Assembly (NCBI GenBank): GCA_026195905.1
Contig: JAPHRE010000024.1
Location: 1-36,209 of the forward strand
DNA from: Pseudopelagicola sp.
Lineage (GTDB): Bacteria > Pseudomonadota > Alphaproteobacteria > Rhodobacterales > Rhodobacteraceae
Reading direction: 5' to 3'
Length of the DNA stretch: 36,209 nt
The notes beneath the pieces were generated by a model that saw nothing but the letters and a program-made list of their open reading frames with translations, had not been told where the DNA came from and made no database searches. The position numbers and the translations under genes are program-made. Of this stretch, positions 16,717-24,721 are shown in pieces; positions within the stretch are counted from its first letter, which is position 1, and each line of letters begins with the position of its first letter.

Positions 16717-18342
16717 TTAAAGGGTTTTGGCCAGTTCGCGCAGTTCGAATTTCTGAATCTTGCCGGTCGAGGTTTTGGGAAGCTCTTGAAATACAACCTT
16801 TTTCGGGGTTTTGAACCCGGCCAGCGTTGCGCGGGCAAAGGCGATGACCTCGGCCTCGCTTATGTCCTTGTTGGGCAGAAGCTCGACAAAGGCGCAGGGC
16901 ACTTCGCCCCATTTGTCGTCTGGTTTGGCGACCACGGCGGCGAGCGAAATCGCCTCATGCGCCATCAAGACGCCTTCGACCTCGACCGAAGAGATGTTTT
17001 CGCCACCCGAGATAATCACGTCCTTGGCGCGGTCGGCGATCTGGACATAGGTGTCGGGGTGATGCACGGCGATATCGCCGGAATGGAACACGCCGCCTTC
17101 AAAGGCTTCGGCGGTGGCCTCGGGGTTTTTGTAATAGCCTTTCATCACGCCATTGCCACGGAACATGATCTCGCCCTGGGCCACGCCATCGCGGGGGATG
17201 TCGTTGAGATTGGAATCTGTCACGCGCAACTCTTCCATACAGGGCATGGGCACGCCTTGGCGCGCCTTGACGGCGGCGCGGTCGTCGCCTTGGAGGGGAT
17301 CCCATTTGGCCTGCCATGTGCATTCGGTGGCGGGGCCGTAGACTTCGGTCAGGCCATAGACATGGGTGATATTGAAGCCGAGCGCCTCAATCGCCTTGAG
17401 GGTTGCCGGGGCGGGGGGGGCGCCGGCGGTAAAGACTTCGACGGTATGGTCGAAGGTGCGGCGTTCCTCGTCGAGGGCGTTGACGAGCATGTTCAAAACG
17501 ATGGGCGCGCCGCCAAAATGGGTCGCGCCTTCGTAGTGGATTGCGTTGTAGATCGCTTGGGCGGTGATATCACGACAGCACACGATGGTGCCCCCAAGGA
17601 GCGGCATCATCCAGCTATGGCACCAGCCGTTGCAATGAAACAGCGGCACAATGGTGAGGTAGGTCGGATGCAGCACCATGCGCCAGCTCACGACCTGGGC
17701 CATTGTGTTGAGATAGGCGCCGCGGTGGTGATAGACGACGCCCTTGGGGCGGCCCGTGGTGCCGGAGGTATAGTTGAGGGCGAGGCTCTCCCATTCGTCC
17801 TCGGGCATGATCCAGTCAAAGTCGGGATCGCCGGAGGCGAGCAGGTCTTCGTAGGTCATATGTTTGCCCGAGGCGTGCCAGCCGTCAAAATCATCGGCCA
17901 CCTCGATGATGCGCGGGCCGGTATCGCCAAGTTTGGCAATCGCCGCCTCGGCCACATCAAGGAATTGCGGGTCGACCAGAACGGCCTTGGCCCCGCCATG
18001 TTCAAAGATATAGGCGACGGTATCGACATCGAGGCGGATATTGATCGCGTTGAGCACGGCGCCACAGGCAGGCACGCCGAAGTGGGCTTCGACATGGGCG
18101 GGCAGGTTGGGCAGGATTGTGGCCACCACATCGCCGGGGGCAATCCCGAGTTTGACAAGGCCCGAGGCGAGGCGCGTACAGCGCTCGTAATGTTGGGCAT
18201 AGGTCGTGCGGTGTTTGCCATAGACCACGGCGAGGTGGTCGGGCCACACGTCTCGGGCGCGTTTGAGATGTGTCAGCGGTGTCAGCGGTGCATAGTTTGC
18301 AGCGCATTTCTCAAGCCCGGTTTCATCAGCCATCCAGCCCAT
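16717..18342 (-). CDS. Acyl-CoA synthetase (AMP-dependent ligase)
   Basis: A 541-aa class I adenylate-forming ligase. It has TSGTTGRPKG (192-201) for ATP binding, FHCNGWCHSW and GGAPIVLNML lining the acyl pocket, VYGLTEVYGP (motif A5), HSGDIAV with DRAKDVIISGGENISS at the hinge, and STGKIQKF with catalytic Lys near 528. It activates a carboxylate to an acyl-CoA in the cytosol. The sequence is of the medium-chain group that includes DmdB-type methylmercaptopropionate ligases, but I cannot assign substrate from motifs. GGGAGGAGG lies just before the start. It sits close to the beta-oxidation genes and would supply them with acyl-CoA. It is divergent from the EamA transporter gene. Confidence 0.9.
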   Translation of the reverse strand: MGWMADETGLEKCAANYAPLTPLTHLKRARDVWPDHLAVVYGKHRTTYAQHYERCTRLASGLVKLGIAPGDVVATILPNLPAHVEAHFGVPACGAVLNAINIRLDVDTVAYIFEHGGAKAVLVDPQFLDVAEAAIAKLGDTGPRIIEVADDFDGWHASGKHMTYEDLLASGDPDFDWIMPEDEWESLALNYTSGTTGRPKGVVYHHRGAYLNTMAQVVSWRMVLHPTYLTIVPLFHCNGWCHSWMMPLLGGTIVCCRDITAQAIYNAIHYEGATHFGGAPIVLNMLVNALDEERRTFDHTVEVFTAGAPPAPATLKAIEALGFNITHVYGLTEVYGPATECTWQAKWDPLQGDDRAAVKARQGVPMPCMEELRVTDSNLNDIPRDGVAQGEIMFRGNGVMKGYYKNPEATAEAFEGGVFHSGDIAVHHPDTYVQIADRAKDVIISGGENISSVEVEGVLMAHEAISLAAVVAKPDDKWGEVPCAFVELLPNKDISEAEVIAFARATLAGFKTPKKVVFQELPKTSTGKIQKFELRELAKTL

Positions 18343-18373
18343 CGGAGCCTCCTCCCTTGATTCTTGGGTATTT

Positions 18374-18389
18374 TGTCGGTTTTACGACA
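18374..18389. promoter_or_regulatory. Inverted repeat in the divergent synthetase/transporter promoter region
   Basis: TGTCG-GTTTTA-CGACA, perfect 5-bp arms, 32-47 bp upstream of the acyl-CoA synthetase start and 64 bp upstream of the transporter start. The position would allow control of both genes. Short arms make chance occurrence possible. Confidence 0.3.
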
Positions 18390-18452
18390 GAAGCGCGCAG
18401 GGGGGATAGTGCGTAGTGCGCCCCAGGCGCGTCTTTTGGGGAGAATGCACAG

Positions 18453-19358
18453 GTGAACGAGGCAGGCAACAGGCCGATTGCGGCGGCTCTGGCGATGGTG
18501 GTCGCGATGGCGGTCATCGGCTTTGTCGATACGTTCATTGGCAAGATCGCAGAGACGGTTGGGCTTTGGCAGTTTCATGCCATGCGCAGCGCGATGATGG
18601 CGCCGCTTTTGATCTTGATGCCGCTGCTTGGTCTTGGGGCATTGAGGCCCCGGCGGTGGGGGCGGGTTCTGGCGCGCTCGGCGGTCTTGTCGACCTCGAT
18701 GATGCTCTATTTCGGGGCGCTGGGCCTGATGCCGGTGGCGCAGGCCTTGGCGGGGATGTTCACCTCGCCGATTTTTGTCCTGCTGATCAACGTGGCGGTG
18801 ATGGGGCAGCGGATTGGGATTTGGCGCGTGGGGGCGGTTTTCCTTGGCTTTCTGGGGATTCTTTTTGTGTTGCAGCCGGGCACGGACGGGTTCGGACCCG
18901 TCATGTTGATGCCGGTTGCGGCGGGGTTCTTTTATGCGGTGTCGGCACTTGCGACGCGCAGTTGGTGCGCGGGAGAAAGTGCGGTGTCCCTTTTGGCGGT
19001 GAACATGGCGATGCTGGGCGGGATTGGCCTTGGGGTCTCGGTCGTGTTGTCGGGGATTGGGGGCGAGAGCGCGGGGTTTCTCTTGCGTGGCTGGACGTGG
19101 GCGTTTGACGCGGCGCTTGGTTGGATTGCATTACAGGCAGTCTGTTCGCTGGCGGCGGTCTTCTTGATCATTCGGGCCTACCAGATGGATATTCCCACCA
19201 ACGTGGCCGTGTTTGAATATGCCGTCATGGGGTTTGGCCCGGTTTTCGCGTGGCTGCTTTGGGGGCAGGCGCTTGGCGGCTGGCAAGTGGCGGGAAACGT
19301 GCTGATCGTGGTGGCGGGGCTTGTGATCGCGCTTCGGTCGGGCGAGGGGCGCGCGTAA
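18453..19358 (+). CDS. EamA-family (DMT) transporter
   Basis: A 301-aa inner-membrane protein with about ten hydrophobic segments in two halves, each an EamA domain, as in drug/metabolite transporters. The first half (about 10-145) ends with GILFVLQPG, a typical EamA repeat ending; the second (about 150-295) closes with a similar VAGLVIALRSG. Such proteins usually export amino acids or other small metabolites; the substrate is not predictable. The start is a GTG with GGGGAGA about eight bases upstream, and there is no better ATG before the first helix. It is divergent from the acyl-CoA synthetase gene. The 168 bp after it hold no gene. Confidence 0.85.
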   Translation: MNEAGNRPIAAALAMVVAMAVIGFVDTFIGKIAETVGLWQFHAMRSAMMAPLLILMPLLGLGALRPRRWGRVLARSAVLSTSMMLYFGALGLMPVAQALAGMFTSPIFVLLINVAVMGQRIGIWRVGAVFLGFLGILFVLQPGTDGFGPVMLMPVAAGFFYAVSALATRSWCAGESAVSLLAVNMAMLGGIGLGVSVVLSGIGGESAGFLLRGWTWAFDAALGWIALQAVCSLAAVFLIIRAYQMDIPTNVAVFEYAVMGFGPVFAWLLWGQALGGWQVAGNVLIVVAGLVIALRSGEGRA

Positions 19359-19477
19359 ACCTGCACGATTTGCGCCTGCCAGAGCGGAGATGGCGCGATT
19401 TGACCTGCATTTTGCGGGCTTGGGAAACAATGCCCTGAAAGGACCGTTTTTTCGGCATGAGAGTTCCTTACACTTTT

Positions 19478-19490
19478 AGACAAATTGTCT
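19478..19490. promoter_or_regulatory. Operator-like palindrome upstream of the Hint gene
   Basis: AGACAA-A-TTGTCT, perfect 6-bp arms around one central base, 37 bp before the Hint-domain gene. It lies where a promoter would be expected. No regulator is assigned. Confidence 0.4.
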
Positions 19491-19526
19491 TGCTGCAACC
19501 TCCAATGACCAGACTGAGGGGAAAAC

Positions 19527-20180
19527 ATGTTTGGATGGGTGACTTCGGGGCCGGATCCGGTTCGGCCTGGACGTAGCGCGACACGCTACCAAGACCCGGT
19601 TCTCAATGGGGCCGGGTGCGGGTTGGTCGTGGGGACGACCGTGGCGACGCAGGACGGTTGGCGCGCGGTGGAAACCTTGCGCAAGGGCGAGAGCGTGCTG
19701 ACGTTTGATGGCGGTGCGCAGCGGGTGATTGGGGTGATCCGGGATCAGATTTGGGGCGGGATTGGCGCGTGTCCCGCGCATCTTTGGCCGCTGCATGTGC
19801 CGCGGGGCACGGTCGGCAACGCCTTGGACATGCTTGTGATGCCGAACCAAGGCGTATTGATCGAAAGCGACGAGATCACGGATCAATGGGGCGACCCTTT
19901 TGCCGTTGTGCCCGGCGCGGCGCTGGCGGTGCTTGACGGGGTGGAACGGCAGGAGCCTTTTGGGACGGTCGAGGTCGTATTGCCGATTTTCGAAGAAGAT
20001 CAGATGATTTTTACCGACCACGGCGCGTTGGCCTTTTGTCAGGCCCATTGGGGCGTTGCCGTGGGCTATGTGCCCAAGAATGGCGCGGCGCAGAATTACA
20101 ATATGCTGCCGTTGACCGTTGCGGCGCGGCTTCTTGAAGAGAGCTACATGCCGGATAATATTGACAACTGCATGGCGTGA
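19527..20180 (+). CDS. Hint-domain protein without the usual nucleophile position
   Basis: A 217-aa protein with a Hedgehog/intein (Hint_2-type) domain at about 31-175. It shows CGLVVGTTVAT then GWRAVETLRKGESVLTFDGGAQ, the classical start of the fold, followed by LWPLHVPRG, LVMPNQGVLIES and DPFAVVP. Active Hint proteins have Cys four residues before the GT; here that slot is Gly32, with Cys31 one residue too early, so self-cleavage is doubtful. Proteins of this kind are common in Rhodobacteraceae, often as domains of secreted calcium-binding proteins, but this one stands alone with no signal peptide or repeats. GAGGGG lies five bases before the start. A strong bidirectional terminator follows. 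Confidence 0.78.
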   Translation: MFGWVTSGPDPVRPGRSATRYQDPVLNGAGCGLVVGTTVATQDGWRAVETLRKGESVLTFDGGAQRVIGVIRDQIWGGIGACPAHLWPLHVPRGTVGNALDMLVMPNQGVLIESDEITDQWGDPFAVVPGAALAVLDGVERQEPFGTVEVVLPIFEEDQMIFTDHGALAFCQAHWGVAVGYVPKNGAAQNYNMLPLTVAARLLEESYMPDNIDNCMA

Positions 20181-20207
20181 TGTCCTGACGGGGCGCGCCT
20201 GAACCGA

Positions 20208-20238
20208 AAAACGCCCGGCCGCAAGGACCGGGCGTTTT
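20208..20238. terminator. Strong bidirectional terminator
   Basis: An 11-bp perfect stem (AAAACGCCCGG / CCGGGCGTTTT) with a loop that itself contains CC-GCAA-GG. It is followed by GTTTTTTT on the plus strand and preceded by AAAAA, so it serves both the Hint gene and, on the minus strand, fadJ. Confidence 0.92.
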
Positions 20239-20262
20239 GTTTTTTTGGCGTCGCTCTCGCGC

Positions 20263-22455
20263 TTAGGCGGCGGAGGCTTCGGGGCCGAAGCGGCCATAGA
20301 AGCTCTGGTTCTTGTCGGCCATTTCGCGCAGGAGCGGCGGACAAGCGAAGCGGTCGCCGAATTTGGCCTGAAGCGCATCGCATTGCTCGGCGGCCCAAGG
20401 CGCGCCAACGATGTCGAGCCAAGAGAACGGCCCCCCCGACCACGGCATGAAGCCCCAGCCTAGGATCGCGCCCACGTCGCCTTCGCGGATGTCTTCGAGA
20501 ACACCGGCCTCAAGCGCGCGCACGGCTTCGAGCACCTGCGAGAAGATCAGGCGGTGCTGCACTTCGGTCAGTTCGGGTTGTTCCTCGGCCAGCGGGAATT
20601 TGGCGTTGAAGCCTTCCCAGTAGCCAAGGCGCTTGCCCTTCTCGTCATAGTCAAAGAACCCGGCCTTGGATTTGCGACCCAAGCGACCTTCGTCGACCAT
20701 CCAGAAGGTCACGTCGTCAGCGATGGATTTCGGATAGGCATCACCCATCGCGGCCATCGTCGCCTTGGCGATCTTGGCCCCGAGATCAAGCGAGGTTTCA
20801 TCGACAAGCTGAATCGGGCCAACGGGGAAGCCCAGAAGCTGGGCCGCGTGGTCGATCAGCGGACGCGCCACACCTTCGCCTGCCATCATCACGCCCTCGT
20901 TGATATAGGGAATGATGCAGCGGTTGGCATAGAAGAAGCGATCATCGTTGACGACAATCGGCGTCTTGCGGATCTGGCGCACATAGTCGAGCGCCTTGGC
21001 CACCGCGCGATCTCCGGTTTCCTTGCCCTTGATGATCTCGACCAGCGCCATCTTCTCGACCGGCGAGAAGAAATGGATGCCGATGAACTGATCCGGGCGC
21101 ACGGACGCCTTGGCCAGATCGGTGATCGGCAGGGTTGAGGTATTGGAGGCAAAAATCGCATCTTCGGGGATGATCGCCTCGACCTTTTTGGTCATCTCGG
21201 CCTTGACGCCGGTGTCTTCGAACACGGCCTCAATGATGAGATCCACATCCTTGAGCGCGTCAAGGTCGGTGGTGGCGTTGATCTTGGCCAGAAGCGCCTC
21301 TTTCTTCTCGGGCGTCGCTTTCTTGCGGGCGATGCCCTTGTCCATGAAACTTTCGGAGTAGGCCTTGCCACGGTCTGCGGCATCTTGGGTTTGGTCGATG
21401 AGGACCACATCCATACCCGCCTTGGCCGAGACCAGCGCGATGCCCGCACCCATCATGCCCGCACCAAGCACGCCGACCTTTTTGACGCGCTGATCGGGCA
21501 CGTCGGGGCGGTTGGCGCCTTTTTCCAAGGCTTCCTTGTTGAGGAAGAGCGATCGGATCATGGCCGAGGACGAGGGGTTCATCAACACGTTGGTGAACCA
21601 GCGCGCCTCGATCTTGAGGGCGGTGTCAAAGGGCACCTGTGCGCCTTCATAGATCGCCGAGAGCATGGCCTTGGCCGCCGGATAGACGCCCCATGTGTTG
21701 CCATTGACCATCGCGGAGGCGCCCACAAAGGTCATGAAGCCAGCCGGGTGATAGGGATCGCCGCCGGGCATTTTATAGCCCTTCTCATCCCAGGGTTTGA
21801 CGATCTTCGGCTCGGACAGAACCCAGGCGCGCGCAGCGGCCATCGGGTCGTCGCTGACTTCGTCGAGGATGCCTGCGGCTTTGGCCTTCTTGGGGTCGAC
21901 CATCTTGCCTTGAAGCAGGAAGGGCGAGGCGGCCATCGCGCCCATTTTGCGCACGAACCGCGTGGTGCCGCCCGCGCCGGGGAAAATCCCGACAAGGATT
22001 TCCGGCAGGCCAATGCGGGCCTTGGGATTGTCGGCCACAAAGGTGCGGTGACAGGCGAGGGGCAGTTCAAGGCCGATGCCTGCGGCGGTGCCGGGCAGCA
22101 CACAAGCGACGGGTTTGCCGCCTTTGTTGGTCTTGGGGTCCATGCCCGCGCGTTCGATTTTGCGCAAGAGCGCGTGCATCTTCATGATGCCCTCGAAAAG
22201 GCCTTTGGCCGGATCGTCGCCCGCCTGTTCCTTCATCACGGCAAGGAGGTTGAGGTCCATGCCGCCGGCAAAGGAGCCGTCCTTGCCCGAGGTGATGACG
22301 ATGCCTTTGACAGCGTCGTCGGCCAGAGCCTTGTCAAAGCAGGCCTCAAGCTCTTCGAGGCCCACGAAGGACATCACGTTCATGGATTTGCCGGGCACGT
22401 CCCAAGTAATGGTGGCGATGCCGTCGGCGTCGGTCGCGTAGTGGAATTCGGTCAT
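20263..22455 (-). CDS. fadJ: Bifunctional enoyl-CoA hydratase / 3-hydroxyacyl-CoA dehydrogenase
   Basis: Carries out two steps of beta-oxidation, hydrating the enoyl-CoA and oxidising the L-3-hydroxyacyl-CoA with NAD. The 730-aa protein has a crotonase domain (about 1-200) with GSFAGGMDL as oxyanion-hole strand, Glu130 in GIGLELPLACH and Glu152 in GLPEILVG as the two catalytic acids. A Rossmann domain follows from about 325 (GVLGAGMMGAGIA, 328-340), then GIHFFSPVEKMALVEII with the catalytic His, and tandem C-terminal dehydrogenase domains. AAGGAGAG lies five bases before the start. It follows the thiolase gene after only 11 bp, an arrangement expected for a functional multienzyme pair. Confidence 0.94.
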   Translation of the reverse strand: MTEFHYATDADGIATITWDVPGKSMNVMSFVGLEELEACFDKALADDAVKGIVITSGKDGSFAGGMDLNLLAVMKEQAGDDPAKGLFEGIMKMHALLRKIERAGMDPKTNKGGKPVACVLPGTAAGIGLELPLACHRTFVADNPKARIGLPEILVGIFPGAGGTTRFVRKMGAMAASPFLLQGKMVDPKKAKAAGILDEVSDDPMAAARAWVLSEPKIVKPWDEKGYKMPGGDPYHPAGFMTFVGASAMVNGNTWGVYPAAKAMLSAIYEGAQVPFDTALKIEARWFTNVLMNPSSSAMIRSLFLNKEALEKGANRPDVPDQRVKKVGVLGAGMMGAGIALVSAKAGMDVVLIDQTQDAADRGKAYSESFMDKGIARKKATPEKKEALLAKINATTDLDALKDVDLIIEAVFEDTGVKAEMTKKVEAIIPEDAIFASNTSTLPITDLAKASVRPDQFIGIHFFSPVEKMALVEIIKGKETGDRAVAKALDYVRQIRKTPIVVNDDRFFYANRCIIPYINEGVMMAGEGVARPLIDHAAQLLGFPVGPIQLVDETSLDLGAKIAKATMAAMGDAYPKSIADDVTFWMVDEGRLGRKSKAGFFDYDEKGKRLGYWEGFNAKFPLAEEQPELTEVQHRLIFSQVLEAVRALEAGVLEDIREGDVGAILGWGFMPWSGGPFSWLDIVGAPWAAEQCDALQAKFGDRFACPPLLREMADKNQSFYGRFGPEASAA

Positions 22456-22466
22456 CTTGTCTCTCC

Positions 22467-23678
22467 TTACACGCGTTCGATGATGGTGGCTGCGCCCATG
22501 CCGGACGCAATGCAGAGGGTGGCGAGGCCGGTTTCTTTGTCCTGACGCTCAAGTTCGTCCAGAAGCGTGCCGATGATGATCGCACCGGTCGCGCCGAGCG
22601 GGTGACCCATAGCGATGGAGCCGCCATTGACGTTGACGATCGAGGGATCGACGTCGAACGCCTGCTGGAAGCGCAGCACCACGGAGGCAAAGGCCTCGTT
22701 GACCTCAAACAGGTCGATGTCGGAGATCGCCATGCCGCTATCGGCCAGGATCTTCTGGGTCGCGGGCACGGGGCCGGTCAGCATGATGGTCGGATCAAGG
22801 CCGATCTTGGCGGTCGCCTTGATGCGGGCGCGCGGCTTGATGCCATATGCCTCACCGAATTCCTTGTTGCCGATCAGCACACCCGCGGCGCCATCGACGA
22901 TCCCCGAGGAATTCCCGGCATGGTGGATGTGGTTGATTGCATCGAGATGCGGATATTTCATCAGCGCAAGTTTGTCGAAACCGGGCATGACTTCGCCCTG
23001 TTCCTTGAAGGCGGGCTTGAGACCGGAGAGCGAGTCCATGTCGGTGCCGGGGCGCAGATATTCGTCACGGTCGAGAATGGTCAGGCCGTTGACGTCCTTG
23101 ACGGCGATGATCGACTTCTCAAAGCGGTTCTCTTCCCATGCCTTGGCGGCGCGGCGCTGAGATTCCACGGCAAGCGCATCGGCTTGTTCGCGGCTAAAGC
23201 CGTATTCCGTGGCGATGATGTCAGCCGAGATGCCTTGGGGGACGAAATACACCTCCATAGCAACCGAAGGGTCTACGGCAATGGCCGCTCCGTCTGACCC
23301 CATAGGCACGCGGCCCATCATTTCCACGCCACCGGCGATATAGGCGTTGCCCGCACCGCCCTTGATCTGGTTGGCGGCGATGTTCACGGCTTCCATACCG
23401 GAGGCGCAGAAGCGGTTGATGGCAAGGCCGGGGATACGCTCGTCAAGGTCGGAGGCCAGCACGGCGGTCCGTGCAAGGCAGCCGCCCTGTTCCTTGACCT
23501 GGGTGACATTGCCCCAGATCACGTCTTCGACGGCATGGCCTTCGAGATTGTTGCGCTCTTTGAGGGCGTTCATCACCCCGGCGGAGAGACGCACGGAGGT
23601 CACCTCGTGCAGGCTACCGTCTTTGCGGCCCTTGCCTCGCGGGGTGCGCACGGCGTCATAAATATAGGCTTCGGTCAT
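22467..23678 (-). CDS. fadA: Acetyl-CoA C-acyltransferase (thiolase)
   Basis: Cleaves 3-ketoacyl-CoA with CoA to release acetyl-CoA, the last step of beta-oxidation. The 403-aa thiolase has nucleophile Cys91 in NRFCASGMEAVN, the NEAFA motif, catalytic His359 in GGSIAMGHPLGATG and second Cys389 in CIASGMGAA. Two ATGs abut; the second (23678) has AAGGAG at the better six-base spacing, while the much longer open frame to 23804 overlaps the GST gene and is not used. It lies 26 bp after gst and 11 bp before fadJ. Biosynthetic acetyl-CoA acetyltransferases share all these motifs, so the degradative role rests on the neighbours. The symbol is by function in the fadA-fadJ pair. Confidence 0.92.
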   Translation of the reverse strand: MTEAYIYDAVRTPRGKGRKDGSLHEVTSVRLSAGVMNALKERNNLEGHAVEDVIWGNVTQVKEQGGCLARTAVLASDLDERIPGLAINRFCASGMEAVNIAANQIKGGAGNAYIAGGVEMMGRVPMGSDGAAIAVDPSVAMEVYFVPQGISADIIATEYGFSREQADALAVESQRRAAKAWEENRFEKSIIAVKDVNGLTILDRDEYLRPGTDMDSLSGLKPAFKEQGEVMPGFDKLALMKYPHLDAINHIHHAGNSSGIVDGAAGVLIGNKEFGEAYGIKPRARIKATAKIGLDPTIMLTGPVPATQKILADSGMAISDIDLFEVNEAFASVVLRFQQAFDVDPSIVNVNGGSIAMGHPLGATGAIIIGTLLDELERQDKETGLATLCIASGMGAATIIERV

Positions 23679-23704
23679 CATGATCTCCTTTCTCAGGGAC
23701 TCTA

Positions 23705-24340
23705 TCAGGCGCGGTCCGCAGGGGAGCCGGGCATCAGGTCGTAGGGATGTTTCCATCCCGGTGTTTGTTCGATATTGCGCAGCCAGCGGTCGATATTGGG
23801 CCACTGGGCGCGGTCAAACCCAAAGGGTTCGGGGTAAAACAGGTAGCCACAGCACGACAGGTCGGCGTTGGTCATCGCGTCGCCGACGATCCAGTCGCGG
23901 CCCTCAAGATGCTCGTCGAGGGTTTTGTATGCGGCCTTGAGGCGGCCCTGCATGAAGCCGATGACCTCGGCGGGGCGCTTGTCTTCGGGCAGGAAGTTCA
24001 TCAGGAAACGGGTCATGCCGGCCTGTGACGAGAGCTTGTGGTTGTCCCACAGAACCCAGCGCAGCACTTCACGGCGCTCTTCGGGGGTGGTGCCGCCGAA
24101 CTTGCCGGATTTCTCGCTCACGTAATCCTGGATCACGCCGGATTGCGTCAGGCGCAGATCCCCATCTTCCATCACGGGCGCTTCGCCCATGACATTCATG
24201 GCGCGATATTCGGGGCTGCGATTGACCCCGGCGAAGAAATCCAAATAGACCGGCTCCCAGTCGAGGCCGGAAAGCTCCAGCGCCAGTGCCGCCTTATACG
24301 CGTTGCCGCTTTCGCCGAAGCAGTGAAGTTTGATGGTCAT
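23705..24340 (-). CDS. Glutathione S-transferase family protein
   Basis: A 211-aa cytosolic GST. The N-terminal thioredoxin-like domain (1-80) holds a probable catalytic Ser11 in GESGNAYKA and the glutathione-binding stretch GEAPVMEDGDLRLTQSGVI with cis-Pro and the QS pair. The helical C-terminal domain follows, with the capping motif around IVGDAMTNADLSCCGYL. The start at 24340 is supported by GGGAGGA four bases upstream. It is placed between the acyl-CoA dehydrogenase and thiolase genes, in the same direction and 26 bp before thiolase. A role in handling an electrophilic acyl-CoA by-product or thioether substrate is possible but unproven. Confidence 0.88.
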   Translation of the reverse strand: MTIKLHCFGESGNAYKAALALELSGLDWEPVYLDFFAGVNRSPEYRAMNVMGEAPVMEDGDLRLTQSGVIQDYVSEKSGKFGGTTPEERREVLRWVLWDNHKLSSQAGMTRFLMNFLPEDKRPAEVIGFMQGRLKAAYKTLDEHLEGRDWIVGDAMTNADLSCCGYLFYPEPFGFDRAQWPNIDRWLRNIEQTPGWKHPYDLMPGSPADRA

Positions 24341-24413
24341 GGCGTCCTCCCAGTCGTCAGTGCCGTGTGTGGTCCGCGACAGAGCGAGGGTTTCACACCC
24401 CCGCACCCCCGTG

Positions 24414-24435
24414 GAGTATTTTAGCCAAGATGAAG
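24414..24435 (+). repeat. 22-bp intergenic element, plus orientation
   Basis: GAGTATTTT-A-GCCAAGATGAAG. It matches the inverted copy at 24586-24607 at 21 of 22 positions and shares its first half with the copy at 4184. It follows a C-rich run (24395-24412). Confidence 0.8.
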
Positions 24436-24585
24436 GGGCGCGGTTTACCGGGCGTTAAGGGTAATGCGGTGTCTTCAGGGGGCGGTACAGGCTGGAGAGC
24501 CGATGACCGCCCAAGGTGAAGCTCCGCTGCCCCGCCCGGGTGCGTCCAAGACAGACCGGGCCTGGGTGGCGGAGTGGACCTGTCT

Positions 24586-24607
24586 CTTCATCTTGGCAAA
24601 AATACTC
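24586..24607 (-). repeat. 22-bp intergenic element, minus orientation
   Basis: Reads GAGTATTTT-T-GCCAAGATGAAG on the minus strand. Together with the copy at 24414 it makes a long-range inverted repeat with 150 bp between the arms, so a transcript through the gap could fold into a large stem-loop. Confidence 0.8.
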
Positions 24608-24681
24608 AAATCCGCCCATGCCAGCAGCAGTCAACCTGTCGGGTGGGGCGCGTTCTCTCCTTCTTCACTTTCCAAAGGCGA

Positions 24682-24702
24682 GGGCGGGGAAGTCCCCCGC
24701 CC
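24682..24702 (-). terminator. GC hairpin after the acyl-CoA dehydrogenase gene
   Basis: Perfect 8-bp stem GGGCGGGG / CCCCGCCC with a five-base loop, 20 bp beyond the dehydrogenase stop. No T run follows on the minus strand, so it may only attenuate or stabilise the transcript rather than end it. Confidence 0.45.
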
Positions 24703-24721
24703 GTGCCAATCAGTGTTGCAC

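Larger units (their letters stand above)
24341..24721. other. Repeat-bearing gap inside the beta-oxidation gene cluster
   Basis: No gene is called in these 381 bp between the acyl-CoA dehydrogenase and GST genes. They contain an inverted pair of 22-bp elements (24414-24435 and 24586-24607), a GC-rich stretch between them, and a GC hairpin just after the dehydrogenase stop. Open frames here are extensions of antisense frames without ribosome binding sites. Confidence 0.6.

Noticed and set aside
23750-23800. GATATTGCG stretches that look like the 11-bp repeat units
   Set aside because: They lie within the GST coding sequence, encode conserved residues and are not in tandem 11-bp register.
24464-24720. 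Reading frame in the gap between the acyl-CoA dehydrogenase and GST genes
   Set aside because: It is an extension of an antisense frame through repeats, with no ribosome binding site and no protein-like composition.
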